From the NCBI RefSeq assembly GCF_023546765.1, contig NZ_CP097484.1, positions 2,140,001 through 2,204,000 on the forward strand: a stretch of 64,000 nt of DNA, in the 5' to 3' direction. Under the pieces are notes generated by a model, which was not told where the DNA came from, did not search any database, and saw nothing but the letters and a program-made list of their open reading frames with translations. This DNA comes from Methylobacterium tardum (lineage in GTDB: Bacteria; Pseudomonadota; Alphaproteobacteria; Rhizobiales; Beijerinckiaceae). Positions 28,749 through 37,914 of this stretch are shown here, one piece after another. Position numbers and translations under genes: made by a program. How positions within the stretch are numbered: the first letter of the stretch is position 1; each line of letters starts with the position of its first letter.

Positions 28749-28754
28749 ACGCAC

Positions 28755-29384
28755 GATCGACCACGCTCGGAGATCGAAGGCTGCTCTCGCCGCAGTGACG
28801 CGAACTCTGGGCGATATAGCGTCAGCCGATGCATGGTCCGCGCGAGCCGACCGTCGCGTGAACTGCTGCCGTATGGACGCTTCGCATGCCCGTTCCAGGC
28901 AAGGTCCGTCCGATGATCGTGGGCGAGCGTGGCCGTCGAGACCTCCGGGCGGAAGTTCGACGCCGACACTGGCCTGCGTAATGGTCGAGCCGATGATGGG
29001 AGAAGGCTGGGGCCGGATCGGTGGAGCGAGGTCGGCAGAACGTCGAGATCACCGCAAGAAGCATTAGGGGGGTGGCGGCCCAGACGGAGGGCGCTCCACC
29101 TGCTCGATCGCCGCTTGGGTGCGACCCGAACTTCGTGATCATCATAGAGGAAAAGGCGGGACGACGTATCCTCGGTGTAGACGACTGTCTTCTAGGTCAT
29201 CGACGCGTTCGTTTTTCGTATAACGAAATGCTCGGCGATTGCGCGGGAAAATTCCATCAGTGGAATTTGCCGCTGCCTCTTGCAAAGCAGTGCTGTTTTG
29301 TTATGTGTTTGTCACCCGAGCGGCCGACTGCTTCAGTTTCCATGATGGATGTTAGTTCGGCCGTGGTTCGGCTGCGCGGCTGAA
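28755..29384. other. Gene-poor stretch upstream of the DUF3102 protein
   Basis: ORFs here are short and compositionally poor on both strands, and no motif was recognised. The last 200 bases are more AT-rich, contain a TTTCG/CGAAA dyad (29214-29228) and end in GGAG before the start at 29401, so the promoter of that gene is probably here. Confidence 0.4.
29214..29228. promoter_or_regulatory. TTTCG/CGAAA dyad 3
   Basis: TTTCG-TATAA-CGAAA, about 170 bp upstream of the DUF3102/ParB-like gene. It is closely similar to the dyad at 28617 (same 5-base AT spacer). Confidence 0.4.
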
Positions 29385-29400
29385 ACGGAGAACACATAAT

Positions 29401-30420
29401 ATGGGTGCGCCGCCGATCACAGAGCCCAATTCTGGCCCTACGGCCTTCGACTACGCTGGAATGGATGCGGAGGTTGCCCGTGAGGCTCGCTCAGTGGTCG
29501 AGCGCTATCACCAGCGAACTCGCACCTACGTAATCAACACGGGTTCCGACCTCTTGGAGATGAAGGCGCGCCTCGATCGCGGCACTTTCTATCCGTGGGC
29601 CAAGTCCGAGATGGGTATCAGCCCTCGCATGGCTCAGAACTTCATGCGGGCCGCCAAGCGGTTCGGGGACAAAAGCGAAATAATTTCGCGTTTGCCTCCG
29701 ACAGCCATCTACGCGCTGGCAGCGCCCTCGACGCCCGACGCACTGTGCGCATCTGTGGCCGAACGGCTTGAGGCTGGCCAAAAGTTGACCAGCAAGGCGG
29801 TTGCCGCCGAGATCCGCGAGGCTCGTGCTGCCGCCAAGGTCAAGGGTCAGCAGGCTGACCCGCTGCACCAGTGGCATGGACAGGAGGAGGGTGCGCCCGA
29901 GCGCCGCGAGCCGCCGCAGGCGCCCGAGCCTCATGAGATGTGGCAGGCTCGCCAAGAGCGAGAGGCGAGGCACGCGCCCAACGACGATGTCGGGGTTGCG
30001 TTTCTTATGCGGGAACTCGGCTCCGAGGTCTTGTCGGCGTTTGGCACCCGGTTCGGGCACCAAGGGTTCGCAAGTGTGATGGCGAAGGCGATCGTCGCAG
30101 CGGACGTGGCGCGCGCCCAGGCCATGCATACGATCATGGTGCCGGTGGACGCCTTCGCGCGGATTGGGCTCCTGTCTGACGCAAACGAGAGCCAGCGGTG
30201 GGTGGGGCGGATGGCCAGCTTCGAGGCGTCCCTCAACTGGGGAGAAACGCTCCCGCCGATCGTTGCCGTCGTGGGGCAAGACGGCCGCTACACGCTGATC
30301 GCGGGGGAGTACACCTTCTGGACGTTGCGAGATCGCTTGAGCCACGAGACCGTGCCCGTCCACGTTGTCCCGGCGACCGACCCAGTTGCTATTGCGGCGA
30401 TCGAAGCCATCGATGCCTGA
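29401..30420 (+). CDS. DUF3102 and ParB-like domain protein
   Basis: 339 residues. The N-terminal region (RTRTYVINTGSDLLEMKARL, then GTFYPWAKSEMGISPRMAQN and FMRAAKRFG) is the DUF3102 signature found on plasmids and integrative elements. The C-terminal part (LPPIVAVVGQDGRYTLIAGE, then YTFWTLRD) resembles a ParB/sulfiredoxin-type fold with its G-xY-LI-GE pattern. The middle is Gln/Glu/Pro-rich. GGAG precedes the ATG. Likely an element maintenance or regulatory DNA-binding protein. The nearby TTTCG dyads are possible targets. Confidence 0.7.
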   Translation: MGAPPITEPNSGPTAFDYAGMDAEVAREARSVVERYHQRTRTYVINTGSDLLEMKARLDRGTFYPWAKSEMGISPRMAQNFMRAAKRFGDKSEIISRLPPTAIYALAAPSTPDALCASVAERLEAGQKLTSKAVAAEIREARAAAKVKGQQADPLHQWHGQEEGAPERREPPQAPEPHEMWQARQEREARHAPNDDVGVAFLMRELGSEVLSAFGTRFGHQGFASVMAKAIVAADVARAQAMHTIMVPVDAFARIGLLSDANESQRWVGRMASFEASLNWGETLPPIVAVVGQDGRYTLIAGEYTFWTLRDRLSHETVPVHVVPATDPVAIAAIEAIDA

Positions 30421-30659
30421 AATTCCATCTGTCGGCCGGGACAAAACCCGGCACGGCGCTAATTGGCGTCGCCGAGATCGTCCGCGCCTACCTGTCGATA
30501 AGGAGGCGCTAGTTCTGGGGCGTGGGGAAAACCGCCCAGGGCAATAGCAACTGCGTATAGGTTGGCCTCCACCAATTCAGGCAGGGGAAGCATGACCTTA
30601 GCTGCCGGTGGGCTTCCACGCCACAGCGCCGGATCCGTCTCGTTCGGGTTCAGAAATGC

Positions 30660-31058
30660 TTAGCTACGCCGGAAGCTGACCTCCAACGCTCGCTGCACCA
30701 GGATGCTCAACGTCATCCGGCCGCCCCAACTCGACGGCCACTCAGGCCCATACTTGGCGCGCTGCCGAGCGAGGATCTCTTCTCGGACTTGATCAAGATG
30801 GAGTTCGGCGTGGCGCTGCCACCGAGCCTCCTCGACTCGGTTTAGGGTCTGGGCGACTGCGCGGCGGTACTCGGCTGTGACATCGAGCAGTGGAAGCTTC
30901 GCTTCGATCCGCAGTGCTTGTCGGGTGAGGATGACGGAGAAGATGGCACCGCGGTCTACGATTGTGAACTCCACACCCCGAACGTCATCAGCAACTTCGG
31001 ACTGGCGCCGATCCCGACGATGCTCGCATAGATTCGAATTTCTGCAACGACCTACCAC
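30660..31058 (-). CDS. Hypothetical protein, uncertain start
   Basis: Up to 132 residues. The convincing part starts around VEFTIVDRGAIFSVILTRQA and continues as a helical region (AEYRRAVAQTLNRVEEARWQ, HLDQVREEILARQRAKYGPE). The beginning resembles DUF1488-like small proteins, but this is weak. A GTG near 30974 is an alternative start. No operon partner: it converges with the DUF3102 gene. Confidence 0.45.
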   Translation of the reverse strand: MVGRCRNSNLCEHRRDRRQSEVADDVRGVEFTIVDRGAIFSVILTRQALRIEAKLPLLDVTAEYRRAVAQTLNRVEEARWQRHAELHLDQVREEILARQRAKYGPEWPSSWGGRMTLSILVQRALEVSFRRS

Positions 31059-31216
31059 GAAAAAGCTGCTGGATATCCTCAGGCTGGACGCCCAGATTTA
31101 ACCACGACTCGCTTCATCTTCACGCATCGTTGCGGTCCATCAGCATTGTGGTAGAATTTGCACAAGGTCGAAACGGGTGGCGCGGGAACGCGTGACCACG
31201 GCGATGCTGTCGGAGC

Positions 31217-32425
31217 ATGCCGTTGGCCCATCGGCGATGCGATCACATCACTGAGAACCCGGCTGAGACGGCCAACGAAGCAACACCGATCACCGGTTGG
31301 GCCCTGACGCGGCTTTCGCTTCTCGATCGAAAGGGCGCCCGCGGACTCATCGCTGATCTCTGCGTCGCGGGAGTGCTCCGGCGGCAAGCTGCCTTCGTCG
31401 CTCTCGCCACCCTTGACCTGGATGCACCCGGCCCCTTCCTTCGCTGCCTCGCCATTGATACTGCGGGTGCTGAAGGTATCGGTCTCGCGCTTCGAACCCG
31501 TCGCGCCCGGCAGATCATTGCGGCAGCCTTCGCCGTCGAACCCCAGGACGTGCCCACCGGCTACCTCCGGGCGCTCGCCAGGATCGAGGAAATTGGCGCG
31601 AAGGGAGCGGGCCTGCATCCGTTCGTCGATCCCACCGCATATCATCGCCTGTTCGAGATCCTCGCCGTCGAGCGTCACAGTCGCCGGGCGCACGCGCTGA
31701 GGTACTCCGGCAAGCTGATGTCCATTACCGTCGAGGCAGCCATGACCCTGGACCCTGTCCTGGTCTGGCCCGACGTTCTCGCCGTCGCCGGTACGCCGCA
31801 GCGCGTCGTGGCGATGAATGCGGTGCTGGACCTCATCCGGATCTGCCACTCGGTCGTAGACGAAGACGCCGTCGTCGCCGCGCTGCGCCAGTCGCTCAAG
31901 AGCCTGGGGGTCATTGAGGCGTTCGCCAAGTCCGCTCTCGATACCGCGGATCGCCTGCCCACCCCGCTGCCAGCAGCCGAAGGCATCCGGCCGCTCCGGA
32001 CGGCCGCGGAGTACCGTGAGATCGGCACCAAGCTCCGCAACTGCGCGAGCACGAAGATCGCCGAGGCTGCGCTCGGTCTACTCGCAGTCGTAGAGGTAAT
32101 GCACCGCGCCGAAGACGGCACGGAGATGACCCTCGCGGCATCGCTGACGCCGACCATCGACGGACTTTGGATGGTCTCGGAAGTCGGCGGGATGAAGAAC
32201 CGGCAACCCTCCAGAGAGGTGCTCTACCCTGTGCTGAGGCGCCTGGAGGCGCTCGGCGCGATCATCCCCGGCCCGGCGATCGGCGGCCCCTATCGAAAGG
32301 ATGTGGCCGATCTGCTGGGGATCTACCGCTACGCGCCCCTCCACGACGCTCTTCACCCGCACGGCAGCAGCGAGGAGGACGAGGTTCTCGCAGCGCTGGA
32401 GGGTGAAGCTGACGAGGCGGCCTGA
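31217..32425 (+). CDS. Hypothetical protein of 402 residues
   Basis: Soluble, mostly helical. The N-terminal 260 residues are repeat-like helices without a recognised domain. From about 255 a more conserved-looking section reads EGIRPLRTAAEYREIGTKLR NCAS, then LAASLTPTIDGLWMVSEVGG. This vaguely recalls PcfJ-like element proteins (a Cys/His 'NC' core after an e-G-x-L-x-NC stretch), but too weakly for assignment. The C-terminus is acidic. It stands alone on its strand ahead of the J-domain gene. Confidence 0.6.
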   Translation: MPLAHRRCDHITENPAETANEATPITGWALTRLSLLDRKGARGLIADLCVAGVLRRQAAFVALATLDLDAPGPFLRCLAIDTAGAEGIGLALRTRRARQIIAAAFAVEPQDVPTGYLRALARIEEIGAKGAGLHPFVDPTAYHRLFEILAVERHSRRAHALRYSGKLMSITVEAAMTLDPVLVWPDVLAVAGTPQRVVAMNAVLDLIRICHSVVDEDAVVAALRQSLKSLGVIEAFAKSALDTADRLPTPLPAAEGIRPLRTAAEYREIGTKLRNCASTKIAEAALGLLAVVEVMHRAEDGTEMTLAASLTPTIDGLWMVSEVGGMKNRQPSREVLYPVLRRLEALGAIIPGPAIGGPYRKDVADLLGIYRYAPLHDALHPHGSSEEDEVLAALEGEADEAA

Positions 32426-32553
32426 TCCGGGAGGCGGCGGGTGACCATCGGGTTCGACGACATCCTCGACCGCAGGGATGAGGGAAGCACGCGTGATCGG
32501 CGTCGCCTCATAGTCACCTCTGGTGAGGCGCTGGCGGCGTTCCTGCTCCGCCC

Positions 32554-33072
32554 ATGACGAACCTTCACCCCGCTGCGGTCTACGTCCTGAAGACGCCCGG
32601 CTGGAAGATCCGCATCTGGCTGGCCATCGTGATCACCCTGGTGCTGGCGAGCCTACCGATGCCAGTCGCCGGGCTGACCCTGTGGGTGCTGGCCTTGCCT
32701 TATCTCGTGATGGCAGAAACGTTGGCGTGCATGGTCGGCGAACAAGATCGGGCGCGGCGGCTGCTCGAAGCGGATCACGAGGGGCAGGCCGCTCAACTCG
32801 CGGGACGCGACGCTCGGATCAAGCGTCTGGAAGGCGAACTTGCCGAGGTACGAGCGGCGGCCCACCGTGCGGCCAATACGGTTGGCAATCCTGTTTACCG
32901 CCGGGTGGGTTTGAGCCCTTCAGCCCCGGACTGGCTGGTCGAGGCCGCCCGCCGGGCCTACCGGCGCCGACTGCATCCGGATGTGCACCCTCCACATCAT
33001 CGTCCGCAGGCCCACGATCGCTACATCCGCGCCGAAGAGGCGTTCGAACGGATCCGCCAGCTTCGTGCGTGA
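32554..33072 (+). CDS. Membrane-anchored J-domain-like protein
   Basis: 172 residues. One or two hydrophobic helices at about 20-60 (IWLAIVITLVLASLPMPVAG, LWVLALPYLVMAETLACMVG) are followed by a coiled-coil (about 65-110). The C-terminal J-like domain contains the HPD motif in RRAYRRRLHPDVHP and ends in YIRAEEAFERIRQL. J-domains stimulate DnaK ATPase and recruit clients; here the anchor would place this at the inner membrane. The position of the domain at the C-terminus and the short helix II are unusual, so function is inferred only. Confidence 0.65.
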   Translation: MTNLHPAAVYVLKTPGWKIRIWLAIVITLVLASLPMPVAGLTLWVLALPYLVMAETLACMVGEQDRARRLLEADHEGQAAQLAGRDARIKRLEGELAEVRAAAHRAANTVGNPVYRRVGLSPSAPDWLVEAARRAYRRRLHPDVHPPHHRPQAHDRYIRAEEAFERIRQLRA

Positions 33073-33228
33073 TACCGCTCTGCACGCTGATCCTGTCGTA
33101 CAAACCCGATTGAATTCGCAGCATTGCGTTGATCGCCAGAGACGATCACGAAACTTCTGACTGCATGTGCGTGTCTGTTATATAAGTAGATAGAAGATAT
33201 TCATCCCAGATAATATCCCAGGAATAAG

Positions 33229-33546
33229 ATGCACGGATTTCAACTCGTTCGAATTTATGAGGAAATGAAAAATCTCGGACTCGTCCGGTCCCGAGAACAA
33301 TTCTCCCGTTCGTGGTGCGGACGCCACCCCGGCTACCTGCGCGACTATCTGCGGCGCGAGGGTGCGACAATGCGGGTGTCAGTGCAGACGATCCAGTCTC
33401 TGCGCTTGCGGCTTGCCGAGGCCGGATCATTACTGCCCCCGGATCTTCGCGATCGTGTGCAGGCGTTCGACGCGGCAATCCTTCGGGACATGCGCGTCGC
33501 CGATCTTCTCGGACGCCGTTCCATCGATGCGAGGATTACGGCATGA
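33229..33546 (+). CDS. Small hypothetical protein, DUF6626-like
   Basis: 105 residues. MHGFQLVRIYEEMKNLGLVR, then SREQFSRSWCGRHPGYLRDY, resembles the DUF6626 pattern ('L-LVRS-EDFSR-WLGRS-SY'), apparently a DNA-binding-like fold used by mobile-element genes. The upstream region is AT-rich (ATATAAGTAGATAGAAGATA), a plausible promoter. It overlaps the next gene by 4 bases. Confidence 0.55.
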   Translation: MHGFQLVRIYEEMKNLGLVRSREQFSRSWCGRHPGYLRDYLRREGATMRVSVQTIQSLRLRLAEAGSLLPPDLRDRVQAFDAAILRDMRVADLLGRRSIDARITA

Positions 33547-33860
33547 CCCCGACGCAGATCCAGAGGATCCGGGACATGCTCGCCCGGTTGCGGGACGACC
33601 CGGTTCTCCAGGCGATGATCGCGCGCAACACCTTCAATGTCGCCGACACCGTCACGATGGTCGTGAACCTGAACTCATTCGCTCATGAGCACCGGCATCA
33701 GATCGCGTGTCGGTGGTGCGCGGCCAAGGCTTCCGGTCGCTGGCGGCGGCGCGTTGTCGAGCGTGTGCGCAATGCACGGCTCGACAAGCTCAACTACGAA
33801 TTCGAAGTTCAGGCCGATGCCGCTGCGTTCGAGGAGTGGCTCTCCGCTCGCGGATGGTGA
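33543..33860 (+). CDS. Small hypothetical protein, coupled to the preceding gene
   Basis: 105 residues from the ATG in the ATGA overlap at 33543 (MTPTQIQRIRDMLARLRDDP, then LQAMIARNTFNVADTVTMVV). Helical, with a basic middle (WRRRVVERVRNARLDKLNYE). No family recognised. The ATGA overlap indicates translational coupling with the DUF6626-like gene. Confidence 0.55.
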   Translation: MTPTQIQRIRDMLARLRDDPVLQAMIARNTFNVADTVTMVVNLNSFAHEHRHQIACRWCAAKASGRWRRRVVERVRNARLDKLNYEFEVQADAAAFEEWLSARGW

Positions 33861-33888
33861 CCGGTGAGCAGCCGAGGGGATGATCCGG

Positions 33889-34173
33889 CTACTGTCTCCG
33901 GTGTCGCTGCCGCCGATGGGCCGCAGTGACGAGATGCCCATCGTCTGATCGGACGGCGTAGACGTGGAGCCAGGGCTCGACCATGCGCAGGCCACGTTCG
34001 CCACCGAGATGACGGGCGAGGCGGCGTCGGGCAGCCTTGTCCCAGATCAGACGCTCGGCGTGTCCACACCGCTCGATCGAACCGAATTCCTCAAGAAGCT
34101 CGATCACGAGGGGTGGGATCGCCCGCTGCTGAAGCCGCTCCTGGGCGTGAATGGTCATGATGCTCCTGATCAT
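33889..34173 (-). CDS. Small hypothetical protein
   Basis: 94 residues from ATG 34173, or 89 from ATG 34158 (MTIHAQERLQQRAIPPLVIE). The pattern 'H-a-eRl-qR-i' followed by a beta-rich middle (YAVRSDDGHLVTAAHR) resembles small DUF4258-like or RelE-fold-adjacent element proteins, unconfirmed. It starts in a 4-base overlap with the gene upstream. Confidence 0.5.
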   Translation of the reverse strand: MIRSIMTIHAQERLQQRAIPPLVIELLEEFGSIERCGHAERLIWDKAARRRLARHLGGERGLRMVEPWLHVYAVRSDDGHLVTAAHRRQRHRRQ

Positions 34174-34442
34174 GCTGGCCTCCCGACAAGTTGTTTGGAC
34201 GGCCGCCGCACTGTCGAACGCTGTTCGAAGCGGCGAGCCGCGAGCTTGGCGGCAACCTCCCGATCCATCTGCGCGATCTCGCGGAGGACCTGCTCGGAGG
34301 GGCCAGTCGGGAACCCGCTCACCGCCTCCCGTTGCGGACGATGTCGAACGTGGCGGTCCAGCCAAGTACCGGTGGGATCGCCTTCAAGACGGAAGAAGGT
34401 GTGTCCGCCGAGGTAGCTCACCGCTGATTCCCCCGCTCGCAT
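34170..34442 (-). CDS. Small hypothetical protein in a three-gene operon
   Basis: 90 residues from ATG 34442 (MRAGESAVSYLGGHTFFRLE, GDPTGTWLDRHVRHRPQREA). It overlaps the end of the upstream gene by 59 bases and the start of the downstream gene by 4 bases, so 35406-33889 reads as one compact operon. No family recognised. A later start would remove the large overlap but no good one is seen. Confidence 0.45.
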   Translation of the reverse strand: MRAGESAVSYLGGHTFFRLEGDPTGTWLDRHVRHRPQREAVSGFPTGPSEQVLREIAQMDREVAAKLAARRFEQRSTVRRPSKQLVGRPA

Positions 34443-35406
34443 CACGGCGCAGGGAGACCTCAAGCGCCTTACCGACGAACTCCGGCGCGTCGAAGTCCAG
34501 AGCCTGCGCGAGGGCCTGTGCCTTTGCCGCATCGAACGTGAACGTGCCCAGCTTCCATGCCATGACCTCCTCGTGAGGCCAGTTCAGAGATGCAGCACCT
34601 CCCGCGCTCCGATCCACCTTGGTGGGAGTACGCTCGATGAAGTCGCTGTGTAGGCCAGGGGCTTCGAGCAAATCGCTATGCAGCCAGATTAGGGCGCCGA
34701 GTTCCTGGGCCGTTTTGATAGCCTTGAGTCGATCTTTCAAAACCTGATCTTGGCTCGGACGAGCCGGAGTTCGCACGAAGCCGCGCCGACCCTTGAGCCA
34801 GCGCTCAGCTTCAGCCCACTCCACCTGCATCGGCTTCTTACCGGGAACCGTCTTGAGGCTGCCTTCGCCCTTGCCGGTCATGGCGTTGCGAACGGCCCCT
34901 TCGGTCATATTGGCCAACAGCGCCAGTTCACGTGCCGTGAAGGTTCCCTCCTCCTCAACCTCCAGGCGCCAGCGTGCTGCCGCGACCTCAGATACGATCT
35001 GACAATAGCCGTCCGGGGTCATGAAGGGGCGTGTCTCGCCATATGTGCCGACGCGCGGGATACCCTGTGTGAAGAATGTGATCTGTTTTATGTTTGTGTC
35101 ATATAATTCGTGAGACAAGCTTGGTCTGAATGCAAATTCGAAGCATTTTATCAATGTGCTGGTGATGGAAAATCTTTCAAGATCCACTTTCTGTGGATCC
35201 ATTACGCTGTATTCTTCTTCCTCATACTCGAAATCTGGAATTTGCTCGTCCTCGCCTTCCAGGACGCTGTCGTCGGTGGCCCATCTCGAAAACCCGATGA
35301 ACTCGGCGGCGATCTCGTCATTCGCGGCCGCCCGGATGTGGTCTGCCTCGTAGAGCAGGATGGTCCGGAGTTCCGTGAGCATCTCGTCCTTCGTGAACGG
35401 TGGCAT
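34384..35406 (-). CDS. Hypothetical protein with a helix-turn-helix-like segment
   Basis: 340 residues. The N-terminal 100 are acidic (PDFEYEEEEYSVMDPQKVDL). Around residues 155-215 the segment GTFTARELALLANMTEGAVR to EWAEAERWLKGRRGFV looks like a winged or MerR-like helix-turn-helix followed by a W-L-K-G-R motif, as in excisionase-type element regulators. The C-terminus (FTFDAAKAQALAQALDFDAP) is helical. First gene of a minus-strand operon with two small proteins. Confidence 0.55.
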   Translation of the reverse strand: MPPFTKDEMLTELRTILLYEADHIRAAANDEIAAEFIGFSRWATDDSVLEGEDEQIPDFEYEEEEYSVMDPQKVDLERFSITSTLIKCFEFAFRPSLSHELYDTNIKQITFFTQGIPRVGTYGETRPFMTPDGYCQIVSEVAAARWRLEVEEEGTFTARELALLANMTEGAVRNAMTGKGEGSLKTVPGKKPMQVEWAEAERWLKGRRGFVRTPARPSQDQVLKDRLKAIKTAQELGALIWLHSDLLEAPGLHSDFIERTPTKVDRSAGGAASLNWPHEEVMAWKLGTFTFDAAKAQALAQALDFDAPEFVGKALEVSLRRDASGGISGELPRRTHLLPS

Positions 35407-35648
35407 TCGATGACCTCGTGAATCACAAATTCATAAAGCCAACATACCCCGTCTCTGCGCGCCCGCAAGAGGCAACATGAAAAAATTATTCATGCACGCA
35501 TGAAGGCCGTTGCCGGGGCCGTCGTGGGCTGTGATAATGACGCTTATCGAAGGTGAATCCACGCGAACATCGCAGTGCCCGCCAGCGTTCCTGCTTGAAT
35601 GCAAGATTGCAAGATGCAATATAGCGAAACGCAAGCAAGGAGACGTTG

Positions 35649-35957
35649 ATGGCTTTTGGTCTCGACGGGTTCAAGGCATCGCCGCTCGGCGGTCGCGTCG
35701 GCGCGATCCTCACCGACCCCGATTACGTCACCGAGATGGTTGTGCTGTCGAAGCACGACATTCCCGCTCTTCGGGCAGTTGGTCGCCCGCTGCTGGATCG
35801 GATCGGGGACGAGGTCCGCCCCGATCCGATCAAGAAGCTGATCGGGCGCTGGGTCCGTGAGATCCTCGACGGCGAGGGACTCCTTCCGGGTCGGACCGGG
35901 CGCATCCCGCCGGGCCACCTTTTCTCGACCGGTGCGATCTACTCCCCGAAAGGCTGA
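35649..35957 (+). CDS. Small hypothetical protein upstream of the integrase
   Basis: 102 residues from ATG 35649 (MAFGLDGFKASPLGGRVGAI). AAGGAG stands 7 bases upstream and favours this ATG over the adjacent TTG at 35646. No family recognised. The integrase starts 5 bases after its stop, so they are probably co-transcribed. Confidence 0.6.
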   Translation: MAFGLDGFKASPLGGRVGAILTDPDYVTEMVVLSKHDIPALRAVGRPLLDRIGDEVRPDPIKKLIGRWVREILDGEGLLPGRTGRIPPGHLFSTGAIYSPKG

Positions 35958-35962
35958 CCCTC

Positions 35963-36929
35963 ATGGCGCAGGCTGTCGTCCCCCTCACCGATGGCAGCCC
36001 TGCCGCCACCCCGGATCTCGAAGCCGTCGCCGCTCGTGCCGCCGGGCTCGCCCGGCAGGCACGCGCCGCCAACACGATCCGCGCCTACGAGGCCGACTGG
36101 CGCGATTTTGCGGCGTGGTGCTCCGCTCGTGGCCTCACACCTCCCTGCGACTCCAGCCGTGGTCGGGCTCTACCTCGCCGACATCGCCGACCGGCTGTCG
36201 CTCGCGACTCTCACCCGGCGGGTGAGCAGCCTCGCCGCCCGGCACCGCCAAGCCGGGCTCGGCCTCGACGTGCGTCATCCGGCCGTGGCCGACGTGCTGG
36301 CGGGCCTGCGGCGCGAGCGCGGCTCCGCCCAGCGCCATGCCGAGGCCCTGACCGTCCCGCGCCTGAAGCAGGCGCTCGCCACGCTTGGCGACGGCCTTGC
36401 CGACCGGCGCGACCGTGCCCTGCTCCTGGTCGGCACCGCCGCCGCGCTCCGGCGCTCGGAACTTGTCGCCCTCGACGTTGCCGACATCGCCGTCCTGCCC
36501 GAGGGTCTGCGGATCAGTATCCGGCGCAGCAAGACCGACGCCGAGGGCCGTGGGGCGGTGCTGGCGGTCGGACGTACCGGGACGGCGACGTGTCCGGTCG
36601 CCGCCTACGCGGCGTGGCTCGCCGCATCCGGGATCGCCGAGGGGGCAGCGTTCCGCGCCGTCGATCGCCATGGCCGCCTCGGCGGGCGTCTGTCCGGCAA
36701 CGCGGTCGCCCTGATCGTCCAGCGTCGCGCCGGGGCAGCCGGGCTCGACGCAGCCGCCTATGCAGGCCACTCCATGCGGGCGGGGTTCGCCACGTCGGCC
36801 GCCCGCGCCGGGGTCCGCGAACTCGCGATCGCCCGTCAGACCCGTCACACCTCCCTCACGGTTCTGCGCCGCTATGTCCGCGAGGGGCAGTTGTTCGAGG
36901 ACAATCTCACCACTGAGATCGGGCTTTGA
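35963..36929 (+). pseudogene. Tyrosine recombinase (XerC/D-like integrase) with one frame break
   Basis: The N-terminal SAM-like core-binding start (QARAANTIRAYEADWRDFAA) is in one frame to about 36143. The rest (PAVVGLYLADIADRLSLATL onward) is in another, one extra C in the CCTCCC run explaining the shift. The catalytic set is complete in the second frame: Arg in ALRRSELVAL, Lys in RRSKTDAEG, HxxR in GHSMRAGFAT, His in RHTSLTVL and Tyr in LRRYVREG. If the break is real, the enzyme is dead; if it is an error, this is a functional recombinase of about 320 residues in the island centre. Confidence 0.8.
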
Positions 36930-37246
36930 CGCGAGCGGACTGGGCTTGTGACCGATCGCGGATCGCAGGGTGACCCGTTCATCGGGTAAACATCGGATTG
37001 TCATCGGGGGTGTTGACTTCACCCGAGTAATGCCCGATAGAAGCGAAGTGCGGCACGAGCGTCCCCCCACAAGGGTCACGGGCAGTGCCATGCTGGTTGG
37101 CCGGTATGGGTATTATCTTTGTAACTTCGGTCTACCCGAGGTGTAGGAGTTAATGCCGTTACTGCGCTCCTAAGTCTCTTGGCCACCCCGCGACCAGTTC
37201 ATCAGGTCGTTGAGATCAAAGTTCCGCGCCGGGGGGAGACTACGGA
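36930..37246. other. Intergenic region ahead of the restriction cassette
   Basis: No gene seen on either strand. Contains short symmetric AT-rich patches (AAACATCGG, TATTATCTTTGTAA). Probably holds the promoter for the membrane protein at 37247 and perhaps for the cassette that follows. Confidence 0.4.
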
Positions 37247-37546
37247 ATGGCCGAAGATCTGGCGCTCCATGCACTTGGAGAGTCAGAGATGAAGCGACAC
37301 GTCATCGTGGGCGAGCCTTTCGATGTTAAGGTTCGTGTTATCGAGGATCCCACCAAGTCTGAAGATGGGTTGGCTCGAAATGTGATCACATTCGCAGTAA
37401 TCGGGCTCTGTTCAATCTTTCTGCTTGGTGCGGCTTGCCTGGGAGTTATGACGAGCAACTGGACTCCTCTCCAGGCAATCTGGAGTGTGGTCGGTCCGCT
37501 CTTCGGAACGATCGGCGGTTACTACTACCGTTCTACCAGGGCGTAG
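37247..37546 (+). CDS. Small membrane protein
   Basis: 99 residues with two hydrophobic helices at the C-terminal side (VITFAVIGLCSIFLLGAACL and WSVVGPLFGTIGGYYY) and an acidic N-terminal 40 residues. No family recognised. The first codon lies 10 bases after GGGGAGAC. It precedes the RHH-like gene by 62 bases. Confidence 0.55.
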   Translation: MAEDLALHALGESEMKRHVIVGEPFDVKVRVIEDPTKSEDGLARNVITFAVIGLCSIFLLGAACLGVMTSNWTPLQAIWSVVGPLFGTIGGYYYRSTRA

Positions 37547-37608
37547 CTTCGGATGGGCGTCAGTGGTCTCGGCCACTGGCGCCCATCATTATTCAGCGGA
37601 GGATGAAT

Positions 37609-37893
37609 ATGTCTACGGAAACAAACGAGCCTACAAAAAACGGAAAAGCTTCGTTGACAAAAAGTAAAATGAAGTCACACACGAAAAGATTACAGATTGA
37701 CTTGCCTGAAGAGTCGTTTGAAAAATTAGATAAGATTAAAAAACTAAACGATTTTTCTTCCTATACTGATATGTTCAAAGAAATGGTGAGACTTTATCAT
37801 TACGCATTGACGGAAGAAATTGCGGGAACAAAATTTTGCGTAAACCGCGGTGGAAATATTTCTGAACTGGCAATGTTTGCTTTGAAAAAGTAG
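37609..37893 (+). CDS. AT-rich ribbon-helix-helix-like protein
   Basis: 94 residues, Lys-rich. KRLQIDLPEESFEKLDKIKK, then DFSSYTDMFKEMVRLYHYAL, is compatible with an RHH/MetJ-Arc DNA-binding fold. GGAGG at 37598-37602 fits ATG 37609 better than the in-frame ATG at 37603. Base composition is strikingly AT-rich (runs of AAAA, codons AAA/GAA/TTT) compared with both neighbours, indicating separate foreign origin. Located immediately upstream of vsr, it could regulate the restriction cassette. Confidence 0.55.
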   Translation: MSTETNEPTKNGKASLTKSKMKSHTKRLQIDLPEESFEKLDKIKKLNDFSSYTDMFKEMVRLYHYALTEEIAGTKFCVNRGGNISELAMFALKK

Positions 37894-37914
37894 CATTTAG
37901 AGCGGGAGGACGGA

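Larger units (their letters stand above)
28317..28754 (-). pseudogene. Decayed coding region spanning the inner edge of the left arm
   Basis: A GTG at 28754 opens a protein-like frame of 73 residues (HENDVAEIDISRTGNVLLTG ... LFDIRKRVQQGCLLVHFADP) ending at 28533. Coding-like sequence resumes in other frames (LRESNKVREHDGFEAQILNR, then DFVDEVRVGRPALDVH running straight across 28393/28394 into AEFEIIEAVIQGYALPISKG). This looks like one gene broken by several frame changes. No family recognised. Confidence 0.45.
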
